Shown in pieces: positions 51,620 to 61,521 of a DNA stretch of 64,000 bases (the stretch's first letter is position 1; each line of letters begins with the position of its first letter). A program made the position numbers and the translations under genes. The notes beneath the pieces are model-generated. The model searched no databases. It saw only the letters and a program-made list of their open reading frames with translations, and was not told where the DNA came from. The DNA comes from Dyella_B nitratireducens (GTDB lineage Bacteria; Pseudomonadota; Gammaproteobacteria; Xanthomonadales; Rhodanobacteraceae): assembly GCF_049532905.1 (NCBI RefSeq), contig NZ_CP064032.1, positions 5,208,001-5,272,000 of the forward strand. Reading direction: 5' to 3'.

Positions 51620-52797
51620 CGGTGATTCGCTTCCTGTACATCGGCGACATCGGCAGGCTCGCGCCAGCCGGTTGCATCGGCGATGTGCGGGATGGAGCGT
51701 TTCGGCCACGTGCGGGCCGGCGTAGAGGGTTCGCTCCATTCGGACGTCAGCGGTGTGAGTGGCAAACCGCGCGCAGTCGTGGCGAACAGCCAGCGCAAGC
51801 CGGTGTTCGACTTGCACAGTACGCGTGTCAACAGGATGGTCCGAGCGACGTCCTTGCGCGAGATCTTGACCTGGGTGCCGGCAGAAAAATCGAGATTGTT
51901 CTGCAGTTTGCGCAGCGTCAGCACGGCCATGCCAGTGGCCCACAAGCAGAAGCGGCGGATGCCAGCATGCTTGGTGGGAATGAGCAGGGTGTACTCCAAC
52001 GCCAAGCGCAGATGCGCATGCGCAATGCCGACCAACTCGGACATGGTGGCTGCGTAACCGGCGTTCTGCTTGCCGGTTTGCAGCGTGGCAAGTTTCACGC
52101 CGTGGCGCGCGAACATGTCCTGCGGCAGCCAGCAGGCGCCGCGTGCACGGTCTTCCCACTGATCTTTGAGGATGTTGACCATCTGCAGGCCTTGGCCGAA
52201 CGACACGGCCAGCCGGAGCATGGTGTTGCGATGAGGCGCCAGCACCGGTTCGAAATCGACGAACAGCTCGGTGAGCATTTCGCCGACCACGCCAGCCACG
52301 CAGTAGCAGTAGCGATCCAGGTCTTGCAGCGTGGGCAGGCCATGCAGGCCGGCCTTGCGCTGAAATTCGTGCATGCCGCGCGACATGATGCGCAGGCATT
52401 TCACGATGGATGTCTGCTGCGGGAGCGAGAGGCTGCGCGTGACTTCGAGCACCAGCGGCAGCTGCTGCATCAGGTCGCGTTCTGCATCCAGCGTGCTGTT
52501 GGAGAGCAGGGGCGCGACTTCGTCCGCGACCTCTTGCGCATCGACGTCGCCCGTGACCGCGTCGACGAAAGCGTTTTCGAAGGCGCGCTTCTGTTCGGCC
52601 GAGAATACCGGCTCGTCTTCGATGGTGTCCGCGATGCGGCACAACAGATAGGCGTTCGCAACGGCACGCCGCAGCTCCGGTGGAAGCTGTGGGATGGTCA
52701 GCGCAAAAGTCCGGGATACCTTCGGCAGGATGGCATCCTGGTAGGTATCGGCCTCCCCGCGTCCGGTACCGGCGGTGGCATTGTGTAATTCGATCAT
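51616..52797 (-). CDS. Squalene synthase, one-step (eukaryote-like) type
   Basis: 393 residues. Joins two farnesyl diphosphates to squalene. The first Asp motif is DTIED (57-61); the second is DQWED (212-216) in the context NILKDQWEDRARGACWLPQDMF, which aligns with the eukaryotic NIIRDYLEDxxxGRxFWP block, unlike the short HpnC/HpnD proteins (about 280-300) that need HpnE. The C-terminus is longer but lacks the eukaryotic membrane anchor. The start is the ATG at 52797; the gene overlaps shc by 4 bp. Confidence 0.85.
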   Translation of the reverse strand: MIELHNATAGTGRGEADTYQDAILPKVSRTFALTIPQLPPELRRAVANAYLLCRIADTIEDEPVFSAEQKRAFENAFVDAVTGDVDAQEVADEVAPLLSNSTLDAERDLMQQLPLVLEVTRSLSLPQQTSIVKCLRIMSRGMHEFQRKAGLHGLPTLQDLDRYCYCVAGVVGEMLTELFVDFEPVLAPHRNTMLRLAVSFGQGLQMVNILKDQWEDRARGACWLPQDMFARHGVKLATLQTGKQNAGYAATMSELVGIAHAHLRLALEYTLLIPTKHAGIRRFCLWATGMAVLTLRKLQNNLDFSAGTQVKISRKDVARTILLTRVLCKSNTGLRWLFATTARGLPLTPLTSEWSEPSTPARTWPKRSIPHIADATGWREPADVADVQEANHR

Positions 52798-53153
52798 GGG
52801 TATGCCTCGAGCGCCGGAATTATGACATACCCGTACGGGCACGAATCCGGAACGGCAGTCGATGCAGCCGTGCGCGAAAGTGTCGGATGCGGTATGCGCA
52901 CGCTGGCTTGGGGCTGGCGGGGTGGGGTAGGCATTGCAATATGCTGAAGCACATCAGGTGCTTGAACAAGCCTGCACGACGACAGGGTAAGTGCCGACCC
53001 ATCGTTTTGAAATGCAAACGAAAGGAAAGCGGGATGAAAGGCAGCGCAATGGTTGAAGAATTTCATCCATAATCGCCGGATGACAAATCCGACTTTTTCG
53101 AGTGCGCACGTTACTGTTTGCATGTGTTCGAGCGTTGCCCAGGTGATGTGGTC
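52798..53153. other. 356 bp divergent control region of the hopanoid genes
   Basis: Lies between the leftward squalene synthase operon and rightward hpnA. A 12-codon open frame (53034-53072) follows AAAGGAAAGCGGG and could be a leader peptide; this is weak. No clear -35/-10 pair found. Confidence 0.5.
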
Positions 53154-54131
53154 GTGAGGGCGCTGGTTACTGGCGCCACAGGCTTCGTCGGCTCGGCCAT
53201 GGCACGCCGGCTGTTGCGCGATGGTCACCGCGTACGTGTACTGGCACGCGCCGGTTCGGATCGTCGCAATCTGCAAGGCCTGGACGTGGAGGTGGTGGAA
53301 GGCGATCTCACCAAGCCGGCCAGCTTGCTTCCCGCTTGCGATGGTTGCGATGCGCTGTTTCACGTTGCGGCTGATTACCGCCTGTGGGCGCCTGATCCTG
53401 CGGAGCTCTATCGGGCCAACGTCGACGGTACCCGCGCCATCCTGGACGCAGCCAAGCAGGCCGGGGTGAAGCGCATCGTTTACACCAGCAGCGTAGCGAC
53501 GCTGGGTATTCCCAAGGACGGTACACCCGGCAGCGAAACTACGCCGGTGACGGTGGATGACATGATCGGCCACTACAAGCGCTCCAAGTTCCTGGCTGAG
53601 GAAGTGGCCAAGCAGTTCGCGGACGATGGCGTGCCGGTGGTGATCGTCAATCCCTCCACGCCGATCGGTCCTTACGACATCAAGCCCACGCCCACCGGCC
53701 GCATCGTGCGCGACGCGATGGCCGGACGCCTGCCGGCCTATGTCGATACCGGGCTCAATATCGTGCACGTGGAGGATGTGGCCGAGGGCCATTGGCTGGC
53801 GTATGAGCGCGGTGTGGCCGGCGAGCGCTATATCCTTGGCGGTTTCAACATGAGTCTGCGTGAGGTGCTCACCGAGATTGCCGATATCGCAGGACGCTCG
53901 CCGCCCAAAGTCAGCCTGCCGCATGCGGCGGTGATGCCGGTGGCCTATGTGGCTGAAGCCTGGGCGCGTCTTACGGGGATGCATCCGATTGCTACGGTGG
54001 AGGAGGTGCGCATGTCGAAGAAGCGCATGTTCTTTACCAGCGAAAAGGCGCAGCGTGAGTTGGGCTATACGGCGCGTCCGGCGCGCTTGGCGCTGGAGGA
54101 TGCAGTGCGGTGGTTTCAGCAACAGCGCTGA
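53154..54131 (+). CDS. hpnA: Hopanoid-associated sugar epimerase/reductase HpnA
   Basis: About 325 residues. NAD(P)-dependent extended short-chain dehydrogenase. ALVTGATGFVGSA is the dinucleotide motif at the start; GHYKRSKFLAEE holds the catalytic YxxxK; NPSTPIGPYDIKPTPTGRI is the HpnA signature. The start is GTG at 53154 with AGGTGA seven bases upstream; TTG 53118 and GTGs 53124/53148 are alternatives. It is divergent from the sqs-shc-hpnG operon and precedes the di-iron gene, which faces it. Confidence 0.88.
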   Translation: MRALVTGATGFVGSAMARRLLRDGHRVRVLARAGSDRRNLQGLDVEVVEGDLTKPASLLPACDGCDALFHVAADYRLWAPDPAELYRANVDGTRAILDAAKQAGVKRIVYTSSVATLGIPKDGTPGSETTPVTVDDMIGHYKRSKFLAEEVAKQFADDGVPVVIVNPSTPIGPYDIKPTPTGRIVRDAMAGRLPAYVDTGLNIVHVEDVAEGHWLAYERGVAGERYILGGFNMSLREVLTEIADIAGRSPPKVSLPHAAVMPVAYVAEAWARLTGMHPIATVEEVRMSKKRMFFTSEKAQRELGYTARPARLALEDAVRWFQQQR

Positions 54132-54151
54132 TGGTTCGTACAGTTTCACTG

Positions 54152-54185
54152 GGCCGTCATTCCCGCTTTCGCGGAAATGACGGCC
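54152..54185. repeat. Palindrome between hpnA and the di-iron protein gene
   Basis: GGCCGTCATT (54152-54161) pairs with AATGACGGCC (54176-54185), and inside it CCGC pairs with GCGG around TTTC after a mismatch. The core GTCATTCCCGC...GAAATGAC is like dispersed repeats seen in many proteobacterial genomes. It probably ends both convergent transcripts. Confidence 0.7.
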
Positions 54186-54205
54186 ATGAGGGGCTCGGCG
54201 AGTTT

Positions 54206-55210
54206 TTACTTGCGCTTGCGCCGCTCGAAAAAATTCAACACCGGCAACGCACACTTCACCAGGAATGGCATCGTCGTCGGGCGCAGCAAGCGCGAGTCAT
54301 AGCCGGAGAAGCGCCGATCGTTTTCGCTGAGGCACGTGGCCATCAGTTTCGCCACACTCAGATCCTGCTCCGTCACCGACTGCGCACCAGTCACGGTGAA
54401 GTTATTGTCCTGCGCGTGTTCGTTGCCGTCGGCGTCCAGGCTCTTGGCCAGATCCATGCGCTCCATCCCCAGGAAGCACCACACGCGAAACACTTTCCAC
54501 TCGAAGGCAATGCGCTGGAACAGATTGAGGTTGCGGCGGTGCCAGGCGACCCAGTTGGCGAACAGCAGGATGTGCCGGCACTCCTCCTGCATCACCGGTT
54601 CGAAAGTGTCGATCAGCTCCGGTGGGAACAGGCCCGAATCGTGTGCCACCTTGAACAGGCCAAAGGCGAAGAAGCTGTCGATGCACTCGCTGTAGCCGGT
54701 GACGAGATACGCCCACTCCGGATCTTTTGGATATTCGTACGGCGGTTCCGGCACCAGCGGAATGCCGTAGTGCTGCACCATCTTCGACAGCACTTCCTTA
54801 TGCCGGTTTTCTTCCCAGGCGTTCTGCGCGAGCACGTTGCGCATTTCCGGATCGGTGACCGTGCGCGCGTAGGCAGCCATGCGCAGGCGCGCCTTGCCTT
54901 CGGTCTGCACCGCGATGTCCCAGATCGGCAGCGAGGTGATGCGATGCAGGGCGGCTTCGTCCAGGGTCGGCCATTTCAGCACTGACGGGCGATAGGGGTT
55001 GAAGGTCTCCCCGAACATCCGGCACATCATCTGCTTGTGCTCATCCGACCCGTACTTGAGGCGCTTGCCTTGATGGCTGCTCGACCAATGCCGGGTGCGC
55101 GTTTCGGATGCGGCAATGGTGGCAGCATCCGGCTCGCCAGTGGGCAGCACGGGCTCGTGGTAACCGGGCACCAGCGTTTCGGGGTCAAAGGCCTCGCGTT
55201 CGAACGTCAT
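54206..55210 (-). CDS. Ferritin-like di-iron protein in the hopanoid cluster
   Basis: 334 residues, soluble. The metal ligands follow the classic four-helix pattern: Glu104 (QTEGKAR), Glu134-x-x-His137 (EENRHKE), Glu175 (GYSECIDSF), Glu210-x-x-His213 (QEECRHILLF). Such centres catalyse oxygen activation (desaturation, hydroxylation) or store iron; the length (longer than ferritin) and lack of a ferritin pore motif favour an oxygenase-like role. It is upstream of hpnL by 17-24 bp and downstream of the palindrome. I do not recognise a named hopanoid gene; it may modify the hopanoid or its lipid partner. Confidence 0.75.
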   Translation of the reverse strand: MTFEREAFDPETLVPGYHEPVLPTGEPDAATIAASETRTRHWSSSHQGKRLKYGSDEHKQMMCRMFGETFNPYRPSVLKWPTLDEAALHRITSLPIWDIAVQTEGKARLRMAAYARTVTDPEMRNVLAQNAWEENRHKEVLSKMVQHYGIPLVPEPPYEYPKDPEWAYLVTGYSECIDSFFAFGLFKVAHDSGLFPPELIDTFEPVMQEECRHILLFANWVAWHRRNLNLFQRIAFEWKVFRVWCFLGMERMDLAKSLDADGNEHAQDNNFTVTGAQSVTEQDLSVAKLMATCLSENDRRFSGYDSRLLRPTTMPFLVKCALPVLNFFERRKRK

Positions 55211-55226
55211 GACTTAAAGCTTCTCT

Positions 55227-56249
55227 TCAAATGGGCGGTTGACCGGAACCGGCGCGCGCGGAAGAGCCCGTGTACAGCCTGCGTGCTTCGGCCCATTGCC
55301 AGGAAATCAGAGCGGGTACGCCGAACCCGACCTCGCGCATGCGCTTGACCAGCGACAACGCCACGCTGGCTTCCGGCGGTAAACCGATCATGTTGCCGAA
55401 CAACACCAGGCCGCCTTCCTGTACGCCGAGGCCGGCGGGCACTACAAAGATGATATGGCGCAGCGCTTGCGTGACCGCTTCAATAGCGATTGCATCCCAT
55501 ACGCTGATCGGATAGCCGAGCAGATGAAGCGCCAGCCAGGTCTCGAAGCTGCCCACCAGGTAGCCGACGAACTGCCAGCCGGTCGCGACGATCAGGCGCA
55601 GTGGGCGCGAATACTGTTCGCGAATCTCCTGGTCCAGGTTTGCGCCATCGATTAGCTCGGTGAGCGTCGAGCGGCCACCCAGCAGTTTCTCGGCGAAGCC
55701 TTCCAGGCGTGAGAACACCTTGCCATGGCGCAGAAGGATGATCAGGAAGATGGGCAGTGGCACGCTGGCCACCAAGGCGGAAATCACCGTGCTGAATGCG
55801 CTGATGTTGCTGGTCAGCTCGATCAGCAGAATGATGCCCATCGCGGTGAACAGATATTGGTTCACCAGTGTAAGCAGCACTTCCATGATCACACTGGCTG
55901 CTGCAGCGGCACCGCCGATGCCGCGCCATTTCACCAGGCGTATGCCGATGATCTCGCCACCGATATTGGCGACTGGCAACAGACGATTGCTGGCTTCGCG
56001 GATCGATGCCACCCAGAACAGGAAGGGTAGCGTGGCCTGCCGCTGCGGATCGCGCGGTGCGATCAGCACGCGCCAGCCGATCACGTCGAACAGTAATGGC
56101 AACACATGGAACGGCAACAGCCACAACAGCGGCCAGCCGGCACGATCGATCGCCGAGGCGATTTCGCCCCAGCCTTGATGTGCCACCAGCGCGATGGCGA
56201 CACCCAGGCCGAGCAGGCCGGCGATATAACTGAGCAACTTCATGTTCAT
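55227..56249 (-). CDS. hpnL: HpnL-type lysylphosphatidylglycerol-synthase-like membrane protein
   Basis: 340 residues, eight or so membrane helices, of the UPF0104/LPG-synthase TM family. NRLLPVANIGGEIIGIRLVKWRG and the late PAGLGVQEGGLVLFG are the family blocks. HpnL is thought to move or handle hopanoids at the membrane. The start ATG (56249) overlaps the hpnK stop (ATGA); a second ATG lies at 56243. Confidence 0.86.
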   Translation of the reverse strand: MNMKLLSYIAGLLGLGVAIALVAHQGWGEIASAIDRAGWPLLWLLPFHVLPLLFDVIGWRVLIAPRDPQRQATLPFLFWVASIREASNRLLPVANIGGEIIGIRLVKWRGIGGAAAAASVIMEVLLTLVNQYLFTAMGIILLIELTSNISAFSTVISALVASVPLPIFLIILLRHGKVFSRLEGFAEKLLGGRSTLTELIDGANLDQEIREQYSRPLRLIVATGWQFVGYLVGSFETWLALHLLGYPISVWDAIAIEAVTQALRHIIFVVPAGLGVQEGGLVLFGNMIGLPPEASVALSLVKRMREVGFGVPALISWQWAEARRLYTGSSARAGSGQPPI

Positions 56250-57088
56250 GCCAGAGCCTGCCCAACCGGGTCGGAAAAGCCGTCGCACAAGCGATAGCGC
56301 TCGGCGATGGTCTGGCGTACGCGTGGTGACAGCAGCGCAGCGAGTTCGTCGGCATGCCGGTAATTGGCCATGCTCTCGGTGATGTGGCCGTGCGAGGCAG
56401 GGTGCAGATAAACCTCCGACAAACCATCCGGCAGCTGTTCAAGAATCTCCAGCATGACCGCCTCATCCATGCCGCCGGTGTGGCGCAGACCGAACACGTG
56501 ATCGTTGTAGGCCACGCCGGCGCGATCGAGCCGCCAGCGCATCAGCGCCAGCCATGGCTTCAACCAGGGACCCATGCCGGGCTCCGAGGGCAGGCGAATG
56601 GCGCGCAAACCGTACTCGCGGCCGATAGTGATCATTAGCGTCAGGATGGTCGGATGCAGATGGAAATGCTTGTGCGCATTGACATGATCCAGCTTCAGCC
56701 CGGTGGCCGCGAAGGCTTCGAACTGTGCGCGGATTTCCGCTGCCAACTGACGGCGTACCTGTGGCAGGAAGAAGAAGCGAAAGCCGTTGCGCACCATGTT
56801 CGAATCGAACATGCCCTGCGCATCGACCAGGTCGGGAATGTGCGCAGGCGGCAGCATGGCACGACCATCGGCGAGTACCAGATGTAAGCCGACTGCAAGA
56901 CCGGGATTTTGCTTGGCACGCGTTACGGCATCTGCGACAGCCGGTGCCGCCACCATCAAGCTGGCGGCACGCAGCACGCCGTCACGATAGCCGCGTTCGA
57001 CGGCGTCGTTGACGGCTTCATGCAGGCCGAAATCGTCGGCAGTGACGATCAAGCGCGGCCGGATCGTCTTGTCGGGTGAGGTCTGCAC
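56246..57088 (-). CDS. hpnK: Hopanoid biosynthesis deacetylase HpnK (YdjC-like)
   Basis: 280 residues. YdjC/ChbG fold: VTADDFGLHEAVNDAV has the metal-binding Asp pair, DHVNAHKHFHLHP the metal His cluster, and YLHPASHG the late His. In Burkholderia HpnK deacetylates the N-acetylglucosaminyl hopanoid made by HpnI. GTG start at 57088 with GAGG upstream; the next gene is hpnL, with a 4 bp overlap. Confidence 0.9.
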   Translation of the reverse strand: MQTSPDKTIRPRLIVTADDFGLHEAVNDAVERGYRDGVLRAASLMVAAPAVADAVTRAKQNPGLAVGLHLVLADGRAMLPPAHIPDLVDAQGMFDSNMVRNGFRFFFLPQVRRQLAAEIRAQFEAFAATGLKLDHVNAHKHFHLHPTILTLMITIGREYGLRAIRLPSEPGMGPWLKPWLALMRWRLDRAGVAYNDHVFGLRHTGGMDEAVMLEILEQLPDGLSEVYLHPASHGHITESMANYRHADELAALLSPRVRQTIAERYRLCDGFSDPVGQALA

Positions 57089-57147
57089 GGCCGCTAAACC
57101 TCAGAAATTGGCAGTCGACCGTGCAGCAGATGCATACGCGAACTCGC

Positions 57148-58575
57148 TCAGGCTTCGTGCGCGCGCAAGAACCGGAAGAACTCCACGCCTTCGCGCAGAC
57201 GGCGCTTCATCATGTCCCAGCTCATGAGCATTTCCTTGACGATTTCCCAGATCTTCGACGGGCGGAAATAGAAAGCCCGGTAGAACTTCTCCACACCGTG
57301 GAAAATCTCCTGCTTCGACAGATGCGGGTACTCGATCAGCGCCAACTGCACACCCTTGTCGTTGACCAGGTTGACCGCTTCGTTTTCCTTCAGCCAGCCG
57401 TTCTCCACCGCCTGCTTGTACAGCGACGTGCCCGGATACGGTGCTGCCAGCGACACCTGGATCGTGTGCGGGTTGATTTCCTTGGCGAACTGGATCGTCT
57501 TGTCGATCGTTTCCTTGGTTTCGCCCGGCAAGCCGAGGATGAAGGTGCCATGGATGGTGATGCCAAGCTTGCGGCAATCTTCGGTGAAGCGCCGCGCGAT
57601 GTCGGTGCGCAGACCCTTCTTGATGTTGTGCAGAATCTGGTCGTCACCCGACTCGTAACCCACGAGCAGCAGGCGCAGACCGTTTTCCTTCATGATCTTC
57701 AGCGACTCGTAGGGCACGTTCGCTTTCGCGTTGCACGACCAGGTCCAACCCATCGCGCCGAGGCCGCGCGCGATCTCATGCACGCGTTCCATGTTGGAGC
57801 TGTCGGTGAAGGTGTCGTCGTCGAACATCAGCTCCCTCACTTCGGGCATGTTCTCCTTGATCCACTTCGCCTCGGCCAGCACGTTGGCAGCCGATCGCGT
57901 GCGGTAGCGGTGACCACCGACAGTCTGTGGCCACAGACAGAACGTGCACTTGGAGCGGCAGCCGCGACCCGTGTAGATCGACACGTACGGATAGTTGAGA
58001 TAACCGATGAAGTAGTTGCTGATCTTCAGGTCACGCTTGTAGATCGGCGCCACGAACGGCAGGTCGTCCATGTTCTCGATCATGGCGCGCGGCGGATTGT
58101 GCTGCACGGTGCCGTCGGCCAGCTTGTAGCTGATGCCGGTGACGCTTTCGAACGGACGGCCTTCGGCGATTTCCTTGCAGGTGTAGTCGAACTCTTCGCG
58201 CGCCACGAAATCAATCGCAGGCGATGCGGTGAGCGAGCTGGTGGGATCGACCGCCACCTTGGCGCCAACCAGGCCGATCAGCACATTCGGCTTGCGTGCC
58301 TTCAGCAGCTCGGCGAACTTCGCGTCGGTGGGGAACGAGGGTGTGCTGGTGTGGATGATCACCAGGTCGTAGCCCTCGGCGATCTTCAAGCTGTCTTCCA
58401 CCGAGATCTCATCGGCGGGGGCGTCGAGCACGCGAGAATCAGGCACCATCGCGGCCGGCTGTGCGAGCCAGGTCGGATACCAAAAGCTCTTGATCTCGCG
58501 CTTGGCCTGGTAACGCGAACCCGCGCCGCCATCAAAGCCATCGAAGGAAGGAGCTTGCAGAAAAAGCGTTTTCAT
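57148..58575 (-). CDS. hpnJ: Hopanoid radical SAM protein HpnJ
   Basis: 475 residues. A B12-binding-like N-terminal domain (residues about 40-190), then the radical SAM core with Cys206, Cys210 and Cys213 (GRGCRSKCTFCLWP). It is needed to make the cyclitol ether head of bacteriohopanetetrol. The start ATG at 58575 has AGGAG upstream. It lies between hpnI and hpnK in the same direction, in the order expected for stepwise conversion of the sugar head group. Confidence 0.9.
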   Translation of the reverse strand: MKTLFLQAPSFDGFDGGAGSRYQAKREIKSFWYPTWLAQPAAMVPDSRVLDAPADEISVEDSLKIAEGYDLVIIHTSTPSFPTDAKFAELLKARKPNVLIGLVGAKVAVDPTSSLTASPAIDFVAREEFDYTCKEIAEGRPFESVTGISYKLADGTVQHNPPRAMIENMDDLPFVAPIYKRDLKISNYFIGYLNYPYVSIYTGRGCRSKCTFCLWPQTVGGHRYRTRSAANVLAEAKWIKENMPEVRELMFDDDTFTDSSNMERVHEIARGLGAMGWTWSCNAKANVPYESLKIMKENGLRLLLVGYESGDDQILHNIKKGLRTDIARRFTEDCRKLGITIHGTFILGLPGETKETIDKTIQFAKEINPHTIQVSLAAPYPGTSLYKQAVENGWLKENEAVNLVNDKGVQLALIEYPHLSKQEIFHGVEKFYRAFYFRPSKIWEIVKEMLMSWDMMKRRLREGVEFFRFLRAHEA

Positions 58576-58652
58576 TACGGATGACTCCTGCGGGGCGGTC
58601 ATGGTGCCCAGGGACAGCAGATAGTTCAGAAATTCAAGTTGATAGTCTTGGT

Positions 58653-59807
58653 CTACGGCGCTGAACCGTCGCCTCGTGCATGCAGTACCTGCCCGCGCCA
58701 TCTTACTTGCCAACCGGCCAGGGCAGCTGCCCATTCCATCAACAATAAGGTGTCGCGGAGGGGAATCAACAGGACCTCATGCCAGGCGAAGGCTTGATGG
58801 CTGATGCGCCGCTGCAAAAAGTGTAGCAAAACCCGCGCAGCGCCACCGAGCAGGGTAAAGGTCACACTGATCGGCCCAGGCGCCAACAGCAGTCCAAGCA
58901 GCAGCAAAGGTGAGGTAAAACACACGAAAGTCAGGGCAAAACCCGCCGGAGCGATCGAGCGTATGGTGCGCAGCCAGCGCAGCTCATGCGACCACAAATC
59001 TTTCAGATGGCTTTCGCTGACATCCGTGCCGACCACCACGTCCGACAGCACCGTGCGCAAACCGGCGCGACGCGTCAGCTCGCCCAGCCAGAAATCATCC
59101 GCCAGCGTGTCACGCAAAGCCTGAAAGCCGCCGATGGTTTCGAGTGCATCGCGACGCAAGGCGATAGTTGAGCCAAAGGCGAAGCGGGTGGAGCCGAAAG
59201 CATTTGAAAGCCTCACGGAAGGTGCGAACCAGTCATCGATGAATAGACGGCCAAGCCGTGACCAGAGCGAAGGCCCTGGAATGCCGTAATACAGACACGT
59301 AACGATGCCCGTGCCGGGATCGGCCAGCGGTGCCGTGACGCGCGTCAGGTAATCGGGCTTCACGTAGATATCGGCATCAGCCAGCACCAGCAAGTCATGC
59401 TGCGCGTGCGGCAGCATGTTCATCAGGTTGCTCACCTTGAAATTCGTGCCATGCACACGCGGATCGACGGCCAGCGCGATAGCCCGTTGCGGAAATTCCT
59501 GGCGCAACCGTTCGACCACGGCGATAGCAAGGTCATCCGGGTCGCGAACGCCAAATACCAGTTGATAGTCCGGATGCGTCTGCAGGCAGAAGCTGCGCAG
59601 GTTTTCGTACAGCCTGGGCTCGGCACCATGTAGCGGCTTGAGTACACTCGCCGGTTGCGGCGGGCTGGCAGTGGGCGGAACTCGGCTCGTCTTTCGCGAT
59701 CCTTTCATCACCGCCCATAGCGCGACCCAGGCATAACCTGTCGCCGCAAATGCGAGTGCGATGCCTAGCGCATGGAGCACGGTGTCGACCAACCCGTTCG
59801 AGGACAT
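58653..59807 (-). CDS. hpnI: Hopanoid glycosyltransferase HpnI
   Basis: 384 residues. A membrane family-2 glycosyltransferase like ceramide glucosyltransferase: helix near 10-32, LADADIYVKPDYL (metal-binding Asp), ADDFWLGEL, and HELRWLRTIRS (the QxxRW-like site), then three or four C-terminal helices. It attaches N-acetylglucosamine to bacteriohopanetetrol. Start ATG 59807. First gene of the hpnI-J-K-L leftward run. Confidence 0.88.
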   Translation of the reverse strand: MSSNGLVDTVLHALGIALAFAATGYAWVALWAVMKGSRKTSRVPPTASPPQPASVLKPLHGAEPRLYENLRSFCLQTHPDYQLVFGVRDPDDLAIAVVERLRQEFPQRAIALAVDPRVHGTNFKVSNLMNMLPHAQHDLLVLADADIYVKPDYLTRVTAPLADPGTGIVTCLYYGIPGPSLWSRLGRLFIDDWFAPSVRLSNAFGSTRFAFGSTIALRRDALETIGGFQALRDTLADDFWLGELTRRAGLRTVLSDVVVGTDVSESHLKDLWSHELRWLRTIRSIAPAGFALTFVCFTSPLLLLGLLLAPGPISVTFTLLGGAARVLLHFLQRRISHQAFAWHEVLLIPLRDTLLLMEWAAALAGWQVRWRGQVLHARGDGSAP

Positions 59808-59889
59808 AAACGTTAATGCTACCGGCAATCCGTCGACATGAAGCGCGCACTTATGGGGGCTATGCCTTGGTCGCGCAAGAGGGCGTGCG

Positions 59890-60444
59890 ATGAAGCTTCG
59901 ATGCCATGCATGGTTGGGTGTGCTGGCTTGTTTGCTGCTATGGGGACTTGCTGGCCATGCTATGGCCGACAGCACAACCGCCTATGCCCCAGTCCCATCC
60001 GACATTGTCGGTGACTGGCTGGTCGAAAGCCGAGATGCCGTCATTCACATCCAGCAGGTGGGCGACGAATACCAGGGCTACATCCTTTGGCAGTTGCACG
60101 ATACCTACGGCCCCGAGGACGGTCCGGAGCTCAACGGCAAGATCGTTACCGACCGCAACAACCCCAATCCGGCCCTGCGCGCAAGGCCGCTGACAGGGCT
60201 CAAGTTGCTGACCGGCCTCAAGTTTGACCCTGAGAAAGAAAAGTGGGAAAACGGCCATGTCTATAACTCGGACGATGGCCGCACTTATAATTGCTGGGTT
60301 CGGCTGCGCAGCCTGAACCGGCTGCAGCTGCATGGCTACATCGGCATCAGCCTGTTCGGCGGCAGTACCGTATGGAGCCGGGTCAGCATGAGAAAGCCGG
60401 CGCCAGGCGAACTGCCTTTCGTGTTGGATACACCGGACAAATAG
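59890..60444 (+). CDS. DUF2147-family secreted protein
   Basis: 184 residues. Signal peptide to about residue 26 (HAMAD). The DUF2147 body begins IVGDWLVESRDAVIHI and contains LTGLKLLTGLKFDP and KWENGHVYNSDDGRTYNCW, the conserved strand-turn blocks of the family. Members are small periplasmic beta-barrel-like proteins, often near lipid or stress genes. It starts a rightward run ahead of mvaD, divergent from hpnI. No function assigned. Confidence 0.83.
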   Translation: MKLRCHAWLGVLACLLLWGLAGHAMADSTTAYAPVPSDIVGDWLVESRDAVIHIQQVGDEYQGYILWQLHDTYGPEDGPELNGKIVTDRNNPNPALRARPLTGLKLLTGLKFDPEKEKWENGHVYNSDDGRTYNCWVRLRSLNRLQLHGYIGISLFGGSTVWSRVSMRKPAPGELPFVLDTPDK

Positions 60445-60492
60445 TGCCGGTGCCCGTGCGATAGCCGAGTCCCCTTTCCCCTGCGAGACATC

Positions 60493-61520
<1,028 letters not shown>

Positions 61521-61521
<1 letters not shown>

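Noticed and set aside
51620..52642. 341-codon N-terminal extension of the squalene-hopene cyclase frame
   Set aside because: It lies entirely within the squalene synthase gene in another frame; the ATG at 51619 gives a normal-length cyclase.
52794..54254. 486-codon minus-strand frame covering hpnA
   Set aside because: Antisense to hpnA, which has a full SDR signature; the shadow is rich in His, Arg and Gly with no domain.
57076..58584. 502-codon plus-strand frame antisense to hpnJ
   Set aside because: Shadow of the radical SAM gene; no recognisable motif.
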